In this document: positions 44,808-54,537 of the stretch, in pieces
Layout of the letters: the number at the start of each line of letters is the position of its first letter
Position numbering within the stretch: position 1 is the stretch's first letter
NCBI RefSeq assembly: GCF_025150085.1
Contig: NZ_CP102280.1
Span: forward strand, 2,057,001 to 2,121,000
From: Dorea longicatena
GTDB taxonomy: Bacteria; Bacillota; Clostridia; Lachnospirales; Lachnospiraceae
DNA length: 64,000 nt
Direction of reading: 5' to 3'
Notes under the pieces: generated by a model
What the model was told of the DNA's origin: nothing
What the model saw: the letters and a program-made list of their open reading frames with translations, nothing else
The model's database searches: none
Made by a program: the position numbers and the translations under genes

Positions 44808-46922
44808 TTACTGATTACCACCGTTATTTCCATCACCGGAATTCTGGCCGTTATTTCCTGAATTTCCGGAATTGTCACCATTATTTCCAGTGTTATTACT
44901 ATCTTGTGATTTTGATCCAAGACTGATCACATAACTGATTGTTCCTCCTTTGGAAACTGTTCCTGAAGAAGGAGTCATGGAAATAATACATCCTTTTGCA
45001 TAACTGTCACTGTATTGTGAATCAGATATATTGGTATAAAGTCCTTTTGACGATGCCCAGCTCTTCAGTGCTGATTCCTGTTGACCGACAAAACTCTGTA
45101 CTTCTATCTTTTCCTCCGGTTTCGGTCCGTTACTTACGGTAATAGAAATACTCGTTCCTGCAGAAGCCTTTGTTCCAGGTTCTACTGTCTGACTGATGAC
45201 CATTCCTTTTTCTACACTGTCGCTGTAATCATAAGTTACAGTTCCTACATTAAATCCGTAACTCTTGATTGTACTCTGTGCAGTTGCATCTGCCATACCT
45301 CTTACATCCGGCACTGTCTTCTTATTGCTTCCCTGACTTACCAGCATCGTAACCGTCGAACCTTTCTCAGCTTTTGTACCTGCTTCCGGTGTTGTACTGA
45401 TTACTTTTCCACTTTCAACACTGTCATCATACTGGAAACTTGAAGTTACTTTAAATCCTGCCTCCTCAAGTTCATTCTGTGCCTCTGTCTCACTCATACC
45501 ACTGACATACGGTATTGCCTTTTTGCTTCCAACTAGTCCTGAACTTACAACTACTTCAATCTTGGTATGTTTTGATACCTTTTCTCCGGCTTCCGGTGTC
45601 TGTTTTGAGATCTTTCCTGCCTTATACTTCTTAGACTCTTTTCTTGTCACAACCTGAATTCCGAGTCCTTTTTTATTCAGCAGTGCCTTTGCATTCTCTT
45701 CAGACATACCACGGACATCCGGTACTGTGACCTTGCCTGATTTATCTTCCTCGTCCTGAGTTGTAATTCCACCAAATGATTTAAATACGCCTGCCGCCTT
45801 ACCAACAGTAAATACAAGGATCAGCACGATGATCGCCACAACTACGATTGTAAGTATCTTCATGATCTTATGCATATGCGGATTGACTTCATCTGCCCCT
45901 CTGCCACTTTCATAATTCTCATAATCTTCGTCGTTGTCATCATTTCCATACATGGTATCTGTATCATACTCATCTGTATCATACTCTTCTGTATCATACT
46001 CTTCATCATCATTTCCATTCCGGATATCATCCAGATCTTTGTCTGTCATGATAACGGTATCTGTCATACCACCGATTGGAGGGATCACTACAAAATCCCC
46101 ATCCGGATCGACCAGTGAATGCTTCAGATCCTGAATCAGAGCCCCTGTACTTTCATATCTTCTCTCTGAACTTTTCTGCGTACATTTCAGAATGATCTGC
46201 TCCAGACTGTACGGAATATCCGGTACGAGTTCTGACGGCGGTGTAATCTCCTGCTGCAGATGCTTCATTGCAACTTCTACCGTTGTCTCCCCGTCAAATG
46301 GAACCTGACCGGTTACCATTTCGAATAAAGTTATACCAATTGAATAAATATCACTTCTCTGATCACTGAATCCGCCTCTTGCCTGCTCCGGCGACGTATA
46401 ATGAACCGATCCCATCGCATTCGTACTTACCGTATTGGACGTTATGGCCTTCGCAATTCCAAAATCCGTAACTTTTACCTTTCCGTCCTTGGAAATAATA
46501 ATATTCTGTGGTTTGATATCGCGATGGATAATTCCCGATGCATGTGCTGCGCCGATACCGCTGCACATCTGAATCGCAATACTGATCGTCTCTTTATGAG
46601 AAAGTCTTCCCTTTCTCTCTATATATTCTTTTAATGTAATTCCTTCTACGAGTTCCATAACCATATAGTTAAGGCCACGGTCCTCCCCTACATCATATAC
46701 ATTTACAATATTCGGATGTATCAGTCCGGCTGCTGCCTGTGCCTCCGAACGAAATTTTCTCACGAAATTTTCATCCTCTTTATACTGTTTCTTTAATACC
46801 TTAATCGCTACATATCGGTTCAGCATCTGATCCCGGCCTTTATAGACATCTGCCATTCCGCCGGCACCGATCTTACTAAGTACAGCATATCTCTTGCCTA
46901 GTACGATTCCATCTTTTACCAT
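44808..46922 (-). CDS. prkC: PASTA-domain Ser/Thr protein kinase (PrkC/Stk1 type)
   Basis: A 704-residue membrane kinase that senses peptidoglycan fragments or lipid II. Residues ~10-270 form the Hanks kinase: GAGGMADVY, Lys41, HRDIKPQN at 133-140, DFG at 153-155, and SPEQ. An acidic juxtamembrane linker (~300-340) contains tandem EYDT repeats. One transmembrane helix spans ~355-374. Four extracellular PASTA domains follow (~398-669), then an Asn/Gly/Ser-rich tail of about 30 residues. It overlaps the cognate phosphatase gene by 7 bp. Confidence 0.95.
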   Translation of the reverse strand: MVKDGIVLGKRYAVLSKIGAGGMADVYKGRDQMLNRYVAIKVLKKQYKEDENFVRKFRSEAQAAAGLIHPNIVNVYDVGEDRGLNYMVMELVEGITLKEYIERKGRLSHKETISIAIQMCSGIGAAHASGIIHRDIKPQNIIISKDGKVKVTDFGIAKAITSNTVSTNAMGSVHYTSPEQARGGFSDQRSDIYSIGITLFEMVTGQVPFDGETTVEVAMKHLQQEITPPSELVPDIPYSLEQIILKCTQKSSERRYESTGALIQDLKHSLVDPDGDFVVIPPIGGMTDTVIMTDKDLDDIRNGNDDEEYDTEEYDTDEYDTDTMYGNDDNDEDYENYESGRGADEVNPHMHKIMKILTIVVVAIIVLILVFTVGKAAGVFKSFGGITTQDEEDKSGKVTVPDVRGMSEENAKALLNKKGLGIQVVTRKESKKYKAGKISKQTPEAGEKVSKHTKIEVVVSSGLVGSKKAIPYVSGMSETEAQNELEEAGFKVTSSFQYDDSVESGKVISTTPEAGTKAEKGSTVTMLVSQGSNKKTVPDVRGMADATAQSTIKSYGFNVGTVTYDYSDSVEKGMVISQTVEPGTKASAGTSISITVSNGPKPEEKIEVQSFVGQQESALKSWASSKGLYTNISDSQYSDSYAKGCIISMTPSSGTVSKGGTISYVISLGSKSQDSNNTGNNGDNSGNSGNNGQNSGDGNNGGNQ
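45957..46001 (-). repeat. Three 15-bp tandem repeats in the kinase linker
   Basis: On the plus strand the unit is close to CTGTATCATACTCWT, three copies in tandem, encoding EYDTE, EYDTD and EYDTD of the acidic juxtamembrane linker (residues ~308-322). In-frame copy-number change would lengthen or shorten the linker without breaking the gene. Confidence 0.75.
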
Positions 46923-47659
46923 ACACTCACCTCATCAGCAAGTGGCTCTGCTACGATAACCCCTATATTATCTCTCCCGCCATTGCTATTTGCTTTTTCT
47001 ATCAACATCTGAACAGCTTCCACTACGTCTCTGGAACCTTTGACAATATTGAACATGTCTTCATCCTCTACCATATTACTGAGGCCATCTGTACACATCA
47101 ATATCATATCACCCTTTTTCAGACGATATTCATAAATGTCCGGTTCCACATCTTCTTTTACACCAATTGCCCGTGTAATGATGTTCTTATCCGGATGGTT
47201 TCTTGCTTCTTCTGCTTTGATTCCACCAAGTCTTACCATCTCTTCTACCAGCGAGTGATCTTTGGAAAGCTGACGGATCTTATCGTTGATCAGGTAAAGT
47301 CTGCTGTCTCCCACATTGGCAAAGTACAATGTATTGCCAACAACAGTTGCCGCTACCAGTGTCGTTCCCATACCTTCCAGTTTTATATCTCTTGAAGCTG
47401 CCTCGATTAATTTATGATTTGCAATACTGACTACGCTCCTTAGGATCTCCTCGGGTTTATCCATCGGTGTCTTCTTCAGTTCATCTTTTAATACATTTAC
47501 CGTATAACTGGACGCGAAATCTCCCGCCTTATGTCCGCCCATTCCGTCGGCGACCGTAAGGAGATTTGGAAATGGTCCAATCGGTCTGTCTGTCACATAT
47601 ACATAGTCCTGATTGACCTCACGTCTTCTTCCTACATCAGTCATTGCATAAATTTTCAT
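46916..47659 (-). CDS. prpC: PP2C-type Ser/Thr protein phosphatase (PrpC/Stp)
   Basis: Mg/Mn-dependent phosphatase that counteracts the PASTA kinase. The 247-residue protein shows DVGRRREVNQDY, VADGMGGHKAGD, NVGDSRLYL, MCTDGLSNMV and GGRDNIGVIV, the metal-binding aspartates of the PPM family. The ATG at 47659 fits the family start (MKIYAMTDVG); the frame continues 20 codons upstream into rlmN. The two genes overlap by about 23 bp with that start. Confidence 0.94.
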   Translation of the reverse strand: MKIYAMTDVGRRREVNQDYVYVTDRPIGPFPNLLTVADGMGGHKAGDFASSYTVNVLKDELKKTPMDKPEEILRSVVSIANHKLIEAASRDIKLEGMGTTLVAATVVGNTLYFANVGDSRLYLINDKIRQLSKDHSLVEEMVRLGGIKAEEARNHPDKNIITRAIGVKEDVEPDIYEYRLKKGDMILMCTDGLSNMVEDEDMFNIVKGSRDVVEAVQMLIEKANSNGGRDNIGVIVAEPLADEVSVW

Positions 47660-48707
47660 CTGTCTCTCCCTCGCTTTTGGCTGCGTGTCTGCGACGCAAC
47701 TGTCCACAGGCTCCGTCAATATCAGAGCCTCTTTCCCTTCTTATAGTAACATTAATTCCGTTTTTTTCAAGTTTATTTTTAAATTCCATGGCATTTTTGC
47801 GGTCCGGCTTTTTGAAATCTCTTTCCTTGATCGGGTTCACCGGAATCAGATTAAGATGACAATTTCGCCCTTTTAAAATCGTCGTAAGTTCCCGGATATC
47901 GTCCGGCTGGTCATTCACTCCGGCTACCAGACTGTACTCGAAAGTAATCCTTCTTCCTGTCTTGTCAAAATAATAATCGCAGGCATCCAGTACTTCCGAC
48001 AGATCGTATTTATTCGCTACCGGCATCAGTTTCTTACGTTTTTCCTGACTGGAACCGTGAAGTGAAAGTGCCAGTGTGATCTGAAGTCCTTCCTCCGCAA
48101 GCCGTCTCATATTCGGAACGATTCCACAGGTAGACGCCGTAATATTTCTCTGACTGATATTCAGTCCGTGCTCATCACTCAACATATGGATAAACTTTAC
48201 AAAATTATCATAATTATCGAGCGGTTCTCCGGTTCCCATCACAACAACATTCGAAACACGTTCTCCGGTAATCTTCTGGATGTGATAGATCTGCCTTAAC
48301 ATCTCAGACGGCTCCAGGCTTCTTACCAGTCCACCGATTGTCGAAGCGCAGAATCTGCACCCCATACGACAGCCCACCTGCGAAGAGATACATACGGAAT
48401 TACCGTAATTATATTTCATCAGAACACTTTCTACCATATTACCGTCTTCCAGTTCGAATAAGAACTTCTCCGTCGGATCTTCTTTTGATATCTGATGATC
48501 GATCATCTTCACTTTGCGGATCTCATAATTTTTTTTCAGTTTCTCACGTAAGGCTTTTGACAGATTCGTCATTTCATCAAAATCATCTGCCAGCTTTACA
48601 TGAAGCCATTCATAGATCTGTTTGCTCCGGAATGCCTTCTCTCCGATTACAAGCATCTCTTCTTTTAATTCATCATAATTATAGGAACATATATCTTTCT
48701 TACTCAT
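47637..48707 (-). CDS. rlmN: Dual-specificity 23S rRNA/tRNA (adenine-C2) methyltransferase RlmN
   Basis: A radical SAM methylase that makes m2A2503 in 23S rRNA and m2A37 in tRNAs. The 356-residue protein has the CX3CX2C cluster at C113, C117, C120 (CRMGCRFCASTIGG), GTGEPLDNYDN, and the second catalytic Cys near the C-terminus in GSDIDGACGQLR (~residue 340). It overlaps rsmB by 8 bp and prpC at its end. Confidence 0.96.
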   Translation of the reverse strand: MSKKDICSYNYDELKEEMLVIGEKAFRSKQIYEWLHVKLADDFDEMTNLSKALREKLKKNYEIRKVKMIDHQISKEDPTEKFLFELEDGNMVESVLMKYNYGNSVCISSQVGCRMGCRFCASTIGGLVRSLEPSEMLRQIYHIQKITGERVSNVVVMGTGEPLDNYDNFVKFIHMLSDEHGLNISQRNITASTCGIVPNMRRLAEEGLQITLALSLHGSSQEKRKKLMPVANKYDLSEVLDACDYYFDKTGRRITFEYSLVAGVNDQPDDIRELTTILKGRNCHLNLIPVNPIKERDFKKPDRKNAMEFKNKLEKNGINVTIRRERGSDIDGACGQLRRRHAAKSEGETDENLCND

Positions 48708-50010
48708 GGTTCACCCTTTTTATTATTGCTATGTAGAATCCATCTCCTGCATCTTTACCCGGAATCATCTGTTTGTCTTTCACCAGTTCAAATTCCGGAT
48801 ATTCTTTCAGGAACCATTCTACATTCCCCTCATTCTCTTCTCTGTGTATGGTACAGGTACTATACAGAAGCTTCCCGTCCGGTTTTACATAATCCTTTAC
48901 CACCGACAGGATCTTCCTCTGTAATTCCACCAAGTCAGCTTCCGTCTTTTCATTCATCTTATAACGCAGATCCGGTTTCTTTCCAAGTACACCAAGTCCG
49001 GAACACGGAAGATCTGCGATTACAATATCTGCACTCTTTTTCTTATCCGGATCATACACGGTTGCATCCTGGCATACTGCCTCAATATTGGTAAGGCCGC
49101 TTCTTTCGATGTTGTCCCGGATCAGATCGACTTTATATTCAGTCAAATCTCTTGCTTCCACATGGCCGGTTCCGTTCAGAAGTTCTGCGATATGTATGGA
49201 TTTTCCACCCGGTGCGGCACACACATCCAGTATCTGGTCTCCTTCTTTCACTTCTGACCATAATGCTACCTGCATAGAACTTAAATCCTGCACCTGATAA
49301 AGTCCTTCGCAGAAGCTTGGAAGTGCGGACAGGTGATCATATCCTGACAGATATAATGCACACGGAATCTCCGGCACTTCACCAACCGTTACACCTTCTT
49401 TTTTCAGGATTCCGACCAGATCTTCTTTTTTGATCTTATGTTCATTAAACCGGACTGTTAATGGCTTTTCTTCCAGAAATGCACTTCCGATTGTCTTTAC
49501 TGTCTCTTCGTCGTATACGTTCAGCCATTGTTTGACCAGCCATTCCGGCAGCGAATACTTCACGGAAAGGTAAGACACCTTATCCTTCTCATCCGGATAG
49601 TTAATCTTGTCAAGATTCCTGCTGATATTGCGGAGCACTCCGTTGACGAATCCTTTCAGATTCACGAATCCTCTTTTGCCTGCAAGCTTCACCGCTTCAT
49701 TACAGATTGCCGAATCCGGTACGCTGTCCATATATTTCATCTGATACACCGAACTTCTTAAGATCGTTCGTATCAACTGTTTCATCTTATTTACTTTTAC
49801 CTTTGAAAACAGATTAATGATATAGTCGATCTCAATCATGCGTTCCAGGGTTCCATTTACCACTCTTGTGATAAATGCACGTTCTCGTTTGTCCAGATAC
49901 TGATATTTATCCAGAACATTCTTTATAACAATATGGCTGTACTCACCGTCTCTCGTGATCTGAAGCAGCATGTCCAGCACTAATTCTCTTTCATTTACAG
50001 ACGCCTGCAT
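48700..50010 (-). CDS. rsmB: 16S rRNA (cytosine-967-C5) methyltransferase RsmB
   Basis: A ~436-residue enzyme with an N-terminal NusB-like RNA-binding domain (~1-140) and a C-terminal SAM methyltransferase: ILDVCAAPGGKSIHIAELL, the motif IV Cys in ADLPCSGLGVLGKKP, and the catalytic Cys in LLYSTCTIHREENEGNV. I start it at the ATG 50010 because AGGAGG precedes it closely; an in-frame ATG lies ten codons upstream. Confidence 0.95.
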   Translation of the reverse strand: MQASVNERELVLDMLLQITRDGEYSHIVIKNVLDKYQYLDKRERAFITRVVNGTLERMIEIDYIINLFSKVKVNKMKQLIRTILRSSVYQMKYMDSVPDSAICNEAVKLAGKRGFVNLKGFVNGVLRNISRNLDKINYPDEKDKVSYLSVKYSLPEWLVKQWLNVYDEETVKTIGSAFLEEKPLTVRFNEHKIKKEDLVGILKKEGVTVGEVPEIPCALYLSGYDHLSALPSFCEGLYQVQDLSSMQVALWSEVKEGDQILDVCAAPGGKSIHIAELLNGTGHVEARDLTEYKVDLIRDNIERSGLTNIEAVCQDATVYDPDKKKSADIVIADLPCSGLGVLGKKPDLRYKMNEKTEADLVELQRKILSVVKDYVKPDGKLLYSTCTIHREENEGNVEWFLKEYPEFELVKDKQMIPGKDAGDGFYIAIIKRVNHE

Positions 50011-50077
50011 ACGTCCCCTCCTCTTCCCATAGATATACAATCAGGGAAGCGGTTTATATCCCCTTCCCTTTCGTTAA

Positions 50078-50785
50078 TTAATCGTTTCTTCGATTTCCAG
50101 TCAGAAGCAGTATACGCAGAAGCTGCAGAATTGCAGATGCTGCTCCGGCTACATAAGTAAGCGCTGCCGCTGTCAGCACCTTTCTGGTATCTCTGACTTC
50201 ATCCTCATACAACATGCCTGTATTACCAAGGATCTTTAATGCTCTGTGCGACGCATCAAATTCCACCGGTAATGTCACAATCTGGAATAACACTGCAAGT
50301 GAAAATGCAAGGATTCCAAGATTGATGAACAGTGAAGAGGTCGTACTGCTGTTGAAGAAAAATCCAAGGATAATTAACGGCCACGCGATCGAACTTCCGA
50401 AATTCGCCACCGGCACCAGGCTGCTTCTTAACTTCAGCGGCACATATCCCGTCGCATGCTGTACTGCATGCCCGCATTCATGCGCTGCTACGCCAAGTGC
50501 TGCTACTGATGTAGAATTATACGTTGCATCCGAAAGTCTCAGCGTCTTTGTTCTTGGATCATAATGGTCAGTGAGATTGCCGGAAATATGCTCGATCCGC
50601 ACATCATACAGTCCTTCCCTGTGAAGGATCTGCTCTGCAGCATCTCTTCCTGTCATACCGGAATGATTCCTTACTCTGGAATATCTGCTGAATGTGGAAT
50701 TCATCTTCGCAGATGCAATCAGGCAGATCACGACACCAATCAGCACTAATATATACGTTGGATCAAAATACATTGGATAATACAT
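50078..50785 (-). CDS. YugP-type neutral zinc metallopeptidase, membrane-bound
   Basis: A 235-residue membrane protein of the PF04298 (YugP) family. One N-terminal transmembrane helix precedes the zinc motif HECGHAVQHATGY (HExxH-like, ~residues 101-113), and two or three more helices follow, with the third-ligand region EFDASHRAL. Its substrate is unknown. It sits between fmt and rsmB in the translation-factor run, a position common in clostridia. Confidence 0.88.
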   Translation of the reverse strand: MYYPMYFDPTYILVLIGVVICLIASAKMNSTFSRYSRVRNHSGMTGRDAAEQILHREGLYDVRIEHISGNLTDHYDPRTKTLRLSDATYNSTSVAALGVAAHECGHAVQHATGYVPLKLRSSLVPVANFGSSIAWPLIILGFFFNSSTTSSLFINLGILAFSLAVLFQIVTLPVEFDASHRALKILGNTGMLYEDEVRDTRKVLTAAALTYVAGAASAILQLLRILLLTGNRRND

Positions 50786-50861
50786 AATTATCAGCCTCCT
50801 TGCTCTCTATGACCTGCATTATATATGAAAATTTCCCCAAATAGCAGGTTTTCATACATTT

Positions 50862-51812
50862 TTAACAATTCTTAATCATTTGTGAAGAAAGTTCACATCC
50901 TGTTTCGATCTGATAACCTCGTAAGAAAGCGTCCGCTTCCATTCTCTTCTTTCCAGGGATCTGAAGTACCAGTACTTTCAGAAGTCCGTCTCCTGTCTGT
51001 ACAGAAAATCCGTCTTTTTCCACTTTCACGATTGTTCCCGGGGTTGCATCGGTATTCTCATCCAGAACTTTTGCTTCCCAGATTTTCATGACTTTACCAT
51101 TCCAGTCTGTGTAAGCACTCGGCCATGGATTCAGACCCCGGATCAGACATTCGATTGCCTTCGCAGACTTGCTCCAATCGATATCTCCGAGCTTTTTGTC
51201 CAGCATTTTCGCATATGCTGTCGGGCTTTCTCCCTGTGTTTCCCACGTTGCAGTCTTATCTTCCAGTGCCTTTAATGTCTCAACACAGAGCTTTGCACCT
51301 GCTTTAGCAAGCTTGTCATGAAGGCTTCCGCCTGTCTCATCTTCTGCCAGTGGCACTTCTGTCTTCATGATCATATCTCCCGTATCCAGGCCTTCATTCA
51401 TCTGCATCGTCGTTACACCGGACACTTTATCCCCGTTGATAACTGCCCACTGAATCGGAGCCGCACCACGGTAACTTGGCAATAAGGACGCATGTACATT
51501 GATGCATCCGTATGGTGTCATCTCAAGAATTTCTTTTGGAAGGATCTGTCCGAATGCGATAACGACCATGATATCTGCATTATATTTGCGAAGTTCTTCT
51601 ACGGCCTGCGCTTCTCTGATCTTCACCGGCTGAAAGACTGGGATTCCATGTGCCAGTGCTGCTTCTTTGACCGGTGTATACTGCATCTTGCCGCCACGTC
51701 CCTTCGGCTTATCCGGCTGTGTGACTGCAAGTACGACTTCATGTCCGGCTTCGATCAGTGCTTCCAGTGTTCCGACCGAAAAGTCCGGTGTTCCCATGAA
51801 TATTACTTTCAT
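50862..51812 (-). CDS. fmt: Methionyl-tRNA formyltransferase
   Basis: Formylates initiator Met-tRNA with 10-formyl-THF. The ~316-residue protein shows MKVIFMGTPDFSVGTLE, the catalytic GCINVHASLLPSYRGAAPIQ, and ETGGSLHDKLA, followed by the C-terminal OB-like domain. I chose the ATG at 51812, one base after the def stop codon, with a purine-rich ribosome site inside the end of def. Confidence 0.96.
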   Translation of the reverse strand: MKVIFMGTPDFSVGTLEALIEAGHEVVLAVTQPDKPKGRGGKMQYTPVKEAALAHGIPVFQPVKIREAQAVEELRKYNADIMVVIAFGQILPKEILEMTPYGCINVHASLLPSYRGAAPIQWAVINGDKVSGVTTMQMNEGLDTGDMIMKTEVPLAEDETGGSLHDKLAKAGAKLCVETLKALEDKTATWETQGESPTAYAKMLDKKLGDIDWSKSAKAIECLIRGLNPWPSAYTDWNGKVMKIWEAKVLDENTDATPGTIVKVEKDGFSVQTGDGLLKVLVLQIPGKKRMEADAFLRGYQIETGCELSSQMIKNC

Positions 51813-51813
51813 G

Positions 51814-52287
51814 CTATTCTTCCTCCTCATAGTTCACGTCATGTACTTCACCCTCTACCAGTCTGGTATATAACTTACCATCCAGATGGTCGATCTCATG
51901 ACAGAATGCTCTTGCAAGGAGACCTTCTCCTTCCAGGATCACTTCTTCCATATCTTCATTCAATGCTTTTACTTTCGCATAATTCGGTCTTGTCACGATT
52001 CCTGCTTTTCCAGGAAGGCTTAAGCATCCTTCTTCGCCTGTCTGTTCTCCGGATGTCTCCAGGATCACCGGATTGATCAGGACGATCGGTCCTTCTCCGA
52101 TATCAATGACTACGATACGCTTCAGGATCCCAACCTGTGGTGCCGCAAGCCCTACGCCCATTGCTTCATACATGGTATCTAACATGTCGTTGATCAGTAC
52201 TTTTGTGCGAAGCGTCATCTTCGTTACTTCTTTACATTCTTTATTCAGAACTTCATCCCCAAATTCTCTGATTGTTCTAAGTGCCAT
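51814..52287 (-). CDS. def: Peptide deformylase
   Basis: Removes the formyl group from new proteins. The 157-residue metalloenzyme has all three motifs: [11 protein letters not shown] (I), EEGCLSLPG with the metal-ligand Cys (II) and [11 protein letters not shown] (III). An acidic C-terminal end (EEEE) is present. It is translationally linked to fmt, which supplies the formyl group it removes. Confidence 0.97.
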   Translation of the reverse strand: MALRTIREFGDEVLNKECKEVTKMTLRTKVLINDMLDTMYEAMGVGLAAPQVGILKRIVVIDIGEGPIVLINPVILETSGEQTGEEGCLSLPGKAGIVTRPNYAKVKALNEDMEEVILEGEGLLARAFCHEIDHLDGKLYTRLVEGEVHDVNYEEEE

Positions 52288-52308
52288 CTCTTTTGTCTCC
52301 TTTATCTT

Positions 52309-54537
52309 TTAAAAAATATTCATCGGATTAAAGTCAAACTGTATCCTCATGTTCGCAAATCCTCTGTTGATCTCGATATAGCGTTCCATATGGTTCTTGA
52401 TCCGCACAAGCACCTGATATTCCTCACTTTTCAGATATATGACTTTCCGGTAAACGTCATTGACTTTTCCAACCGACGGACTTGCCGGTCCGATTACCTG
52501 CACTTCTCCGTCTGCGCTTACCCGGATTGCATATTTCTTCAGATATTCTGCTGCCGTTGTAAGCTTATTTTCATCAGATCCGGTCATCAGGACTGCCATC
52601 AGCTGTGATGCCGGCGGATATCCCATCAGATCCCGGTAATTCATCTCTTTTTCATAGAAGCCTTCGTAATCCTGTCTCGCTGCCATCCGGATACTGTAAT
52701 GATCCGGACTGTAAGTCTGTATTATTACCTCCCCCGGACGTCTGCCTCGTCCCGCACGGCCCGCCGCCTGTGTCAGGAGTTGGAATGTACGTTCTCCGGA
52801 ACGGTAATCATCCGAATACAGCGACATATCTGCCGCCAGAACACCGACCAGCGTCACATTTGGAAAATCATGTCCTTTTACGATCATCTGTGTCCCGATC
52901 ATGATATCTGCTTCTTCATCTGCGAATTTCGCCAGGATTTTCTCATGTCCGCCTTTGTTCTTCGTGGTATCCATGTCCATCCGAAGAACCCTTGCCTGTG
53001 GGAATTCCCGCTTCACCAGATCTTCAATCTGCTGTGTTCCCGCCCGGAAACCTCCGATATACGGAGACCCGCACACCGGACAATTCTTAACAGTCTGTGT
53101 CTCATACCCACAGTAATGACAGACCATTTTTCCGCCCCGGTGTACCGACAGTGATACATCACAGTGAGGACATTTTACTACATATCCACAGGCTCTGCAA
53201 GAAACAAAGCCTGCGTATCCTCTCCGGTTCAGGAATAACATTATCTGTTCCTTCTTCTCCAGCCGGTCCTGCATCAGTACTTTTAACCGGTCACTTAAGA
53301 TAGAACGGTTCCCATGCTTTAATTCTTCCCGCATATCTGCCACATATACTTCCGGGAGTGCCTGCTTCCCGGTGCGGTTCCTAAGCCTCAGCATCTGATA
53401 TCTGCCACACTCACACGCATAAAATGCTTCCAGAGACGGAGTTGCCGAACCAAGTACTACACTTGCGCCCTCCATCCGTGCTCTTTCGATTGCCGTCTCT
53501 CTTGCATGAAATCTCGGTACCTGTTCACTCTTATAAGTCGGTTCATGCTCTTCGTCAATGACGATCAGTCCCAGTCGTTCGAACGGTGTGAACAGAGCCG
53601 ATCTCGGACCAATCATGATATCGACTTCACCTTTTTTCACACGTTCCATCTGATCATAACGCTCTCCCTGTGACATCCTGGAATTCAGGATAGACACCCG
53701 TCCGCCAAATCTTGTGTAGAACCGCATCACAGTCTGATAGGTCAGTGCTATCTCCGGAATCAGTACGATTGCCTGTCTGCCCTCACTTAGAACTTTATCG
53801 ATCATTTCCATATATACTTCTGTCTTGCCGCTTCCTGTCACCCCGTATAACAGATAAGTCTTACGGATTCCCTGCTCATAATCCTTCGAAAATGTCCGGA
53901 TTGCCGCCTGCTGTTCTTCTGTATAAATGATTTCTTTTTGTTCTTTCTGCTGATAAATCACAGGGTTACGGTATACTTGTTCCGATTCCAGTGCCAGAAC
54001 CTTCTGCTCTTCCAGTGCCCTTACCACACTTCTCGTCAGATTCAGCTTATGGATCAGAAAATCATAATCCTGTTCCGGCTGATCCAGAAGTGCCGCCAGA
54101 AGTCTGGCTCTTGCTTTCTGATTCTTGTGCAGATACAGTTCCAGCTTTTCTTTTCCCTCTGCTTCCGGCAAAAGAAGCCGTACCTTCTGCTTTTCCTTTG
54201 CTTTTTCTTTCTTCTTGATCGGAAGTACCGTCTTCAGTGCCTGGATCATCGTTCCCCCGTAAGATTCCTTCATCCAGGCCGCCAGTGCAACAAGTTTACT
54301 TTCAATCGCCACACTTTCTTCGGCAATTTTTAAGACCTCTTTCATCTTCTCCGGTGCATACTCCGCACGTTCGGAGAATCCGGTTACATAGCCTTTGATT
54401 TCTTTATTTCCCATGCCGAACGGAACTACAACTTCCATTCCAACCTTAAGCATCCCCTCCAGATGAGAGGGGATGCGGTATTGAAAGACTTTATCTAATT
54501 TTTCATGCGTAATATCAACGATAATATCAGCGTACAT
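52309..54537 (-). CDS. priA: Primosomal protein N' (PriA helicase)
   Basis: A DNA helicase that restarts stalled replication forks. The 742-residue protein has an N-terminal 3'-DNA-binding region, Walker A GVTGSGKTEVY (~residue 230), DEEH in LIVIDEEHEPTYKSE, eight zinc-binding cysteines (CRACGYVVKCPHCDVSL and CHYCGYE...CPVCGS) and the helicase C-terminal motifs GTQMIVKGHDFPNV and QAAGRAGRG. It starts one base after murE ends and leads the translation run. Confidence 0.96.
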   Translation of the reverse strand: MYADIIVDITHEKLDKVFQYRIPSHLEGMLKVGMEVVVPFGMGNKEIKGYVTGFSERAEYAPEKMKEVLKIAEESVAIESKLVALAAWMKESYGGTMIQALKTVLPIKKKEKAKEKQKVRLLLPEAEGKEKLELYLHKNQKARARLLAALLDQPEQDYDFLIHKLNLTRSVVRALEEQKVLALESEQVYRNPVIYQQKEQKEIIYTEEQQAAIRTFSKDYEQGIRKTYLLYGVTGSGKTEVYMEMIDKVLSEGRQAIVLIPEIALTYQTVMRFYTRFGGRVSILNSRMSQGERYDQMERVKKGEVDIMIGPRSALFTPFERLGLIVIDEEHEPTYKSEQVPRFHARETAIERARMEGASVVLGSATPSLEAFYACECGRYQMLRLRNRTGKQALPEVYVADMREELKHGNRSILSDRLKVLMQDRLEKKEQIMLFLNRRGYAGFVSCRACGYVVKCPHCDVSLSVHRGGKMVCHYCGYETQTVKNCPVCGSPYIGGFRAGTQQIEDLVKREFPQARVLRMDMDTTKNKGGHEKILAKFADEEADIMIGTQMIVKGHDFPNVTLVGVLAADMSLYSDDYRSGERTFQLLTQAAGRAGRGRRPGEVIIQTYSPDHYSIRMAARQDYEGFYEKEMNYRDLMGYPPASQLMAVLMTGSDENKLTTAAEYLKKYAIRVSADGEVQVIGPASPSVGKVNDVYRKVIYLKSEEYQVLVRIKNHMERYIEINRGFANMRIQFDFNPMNIF

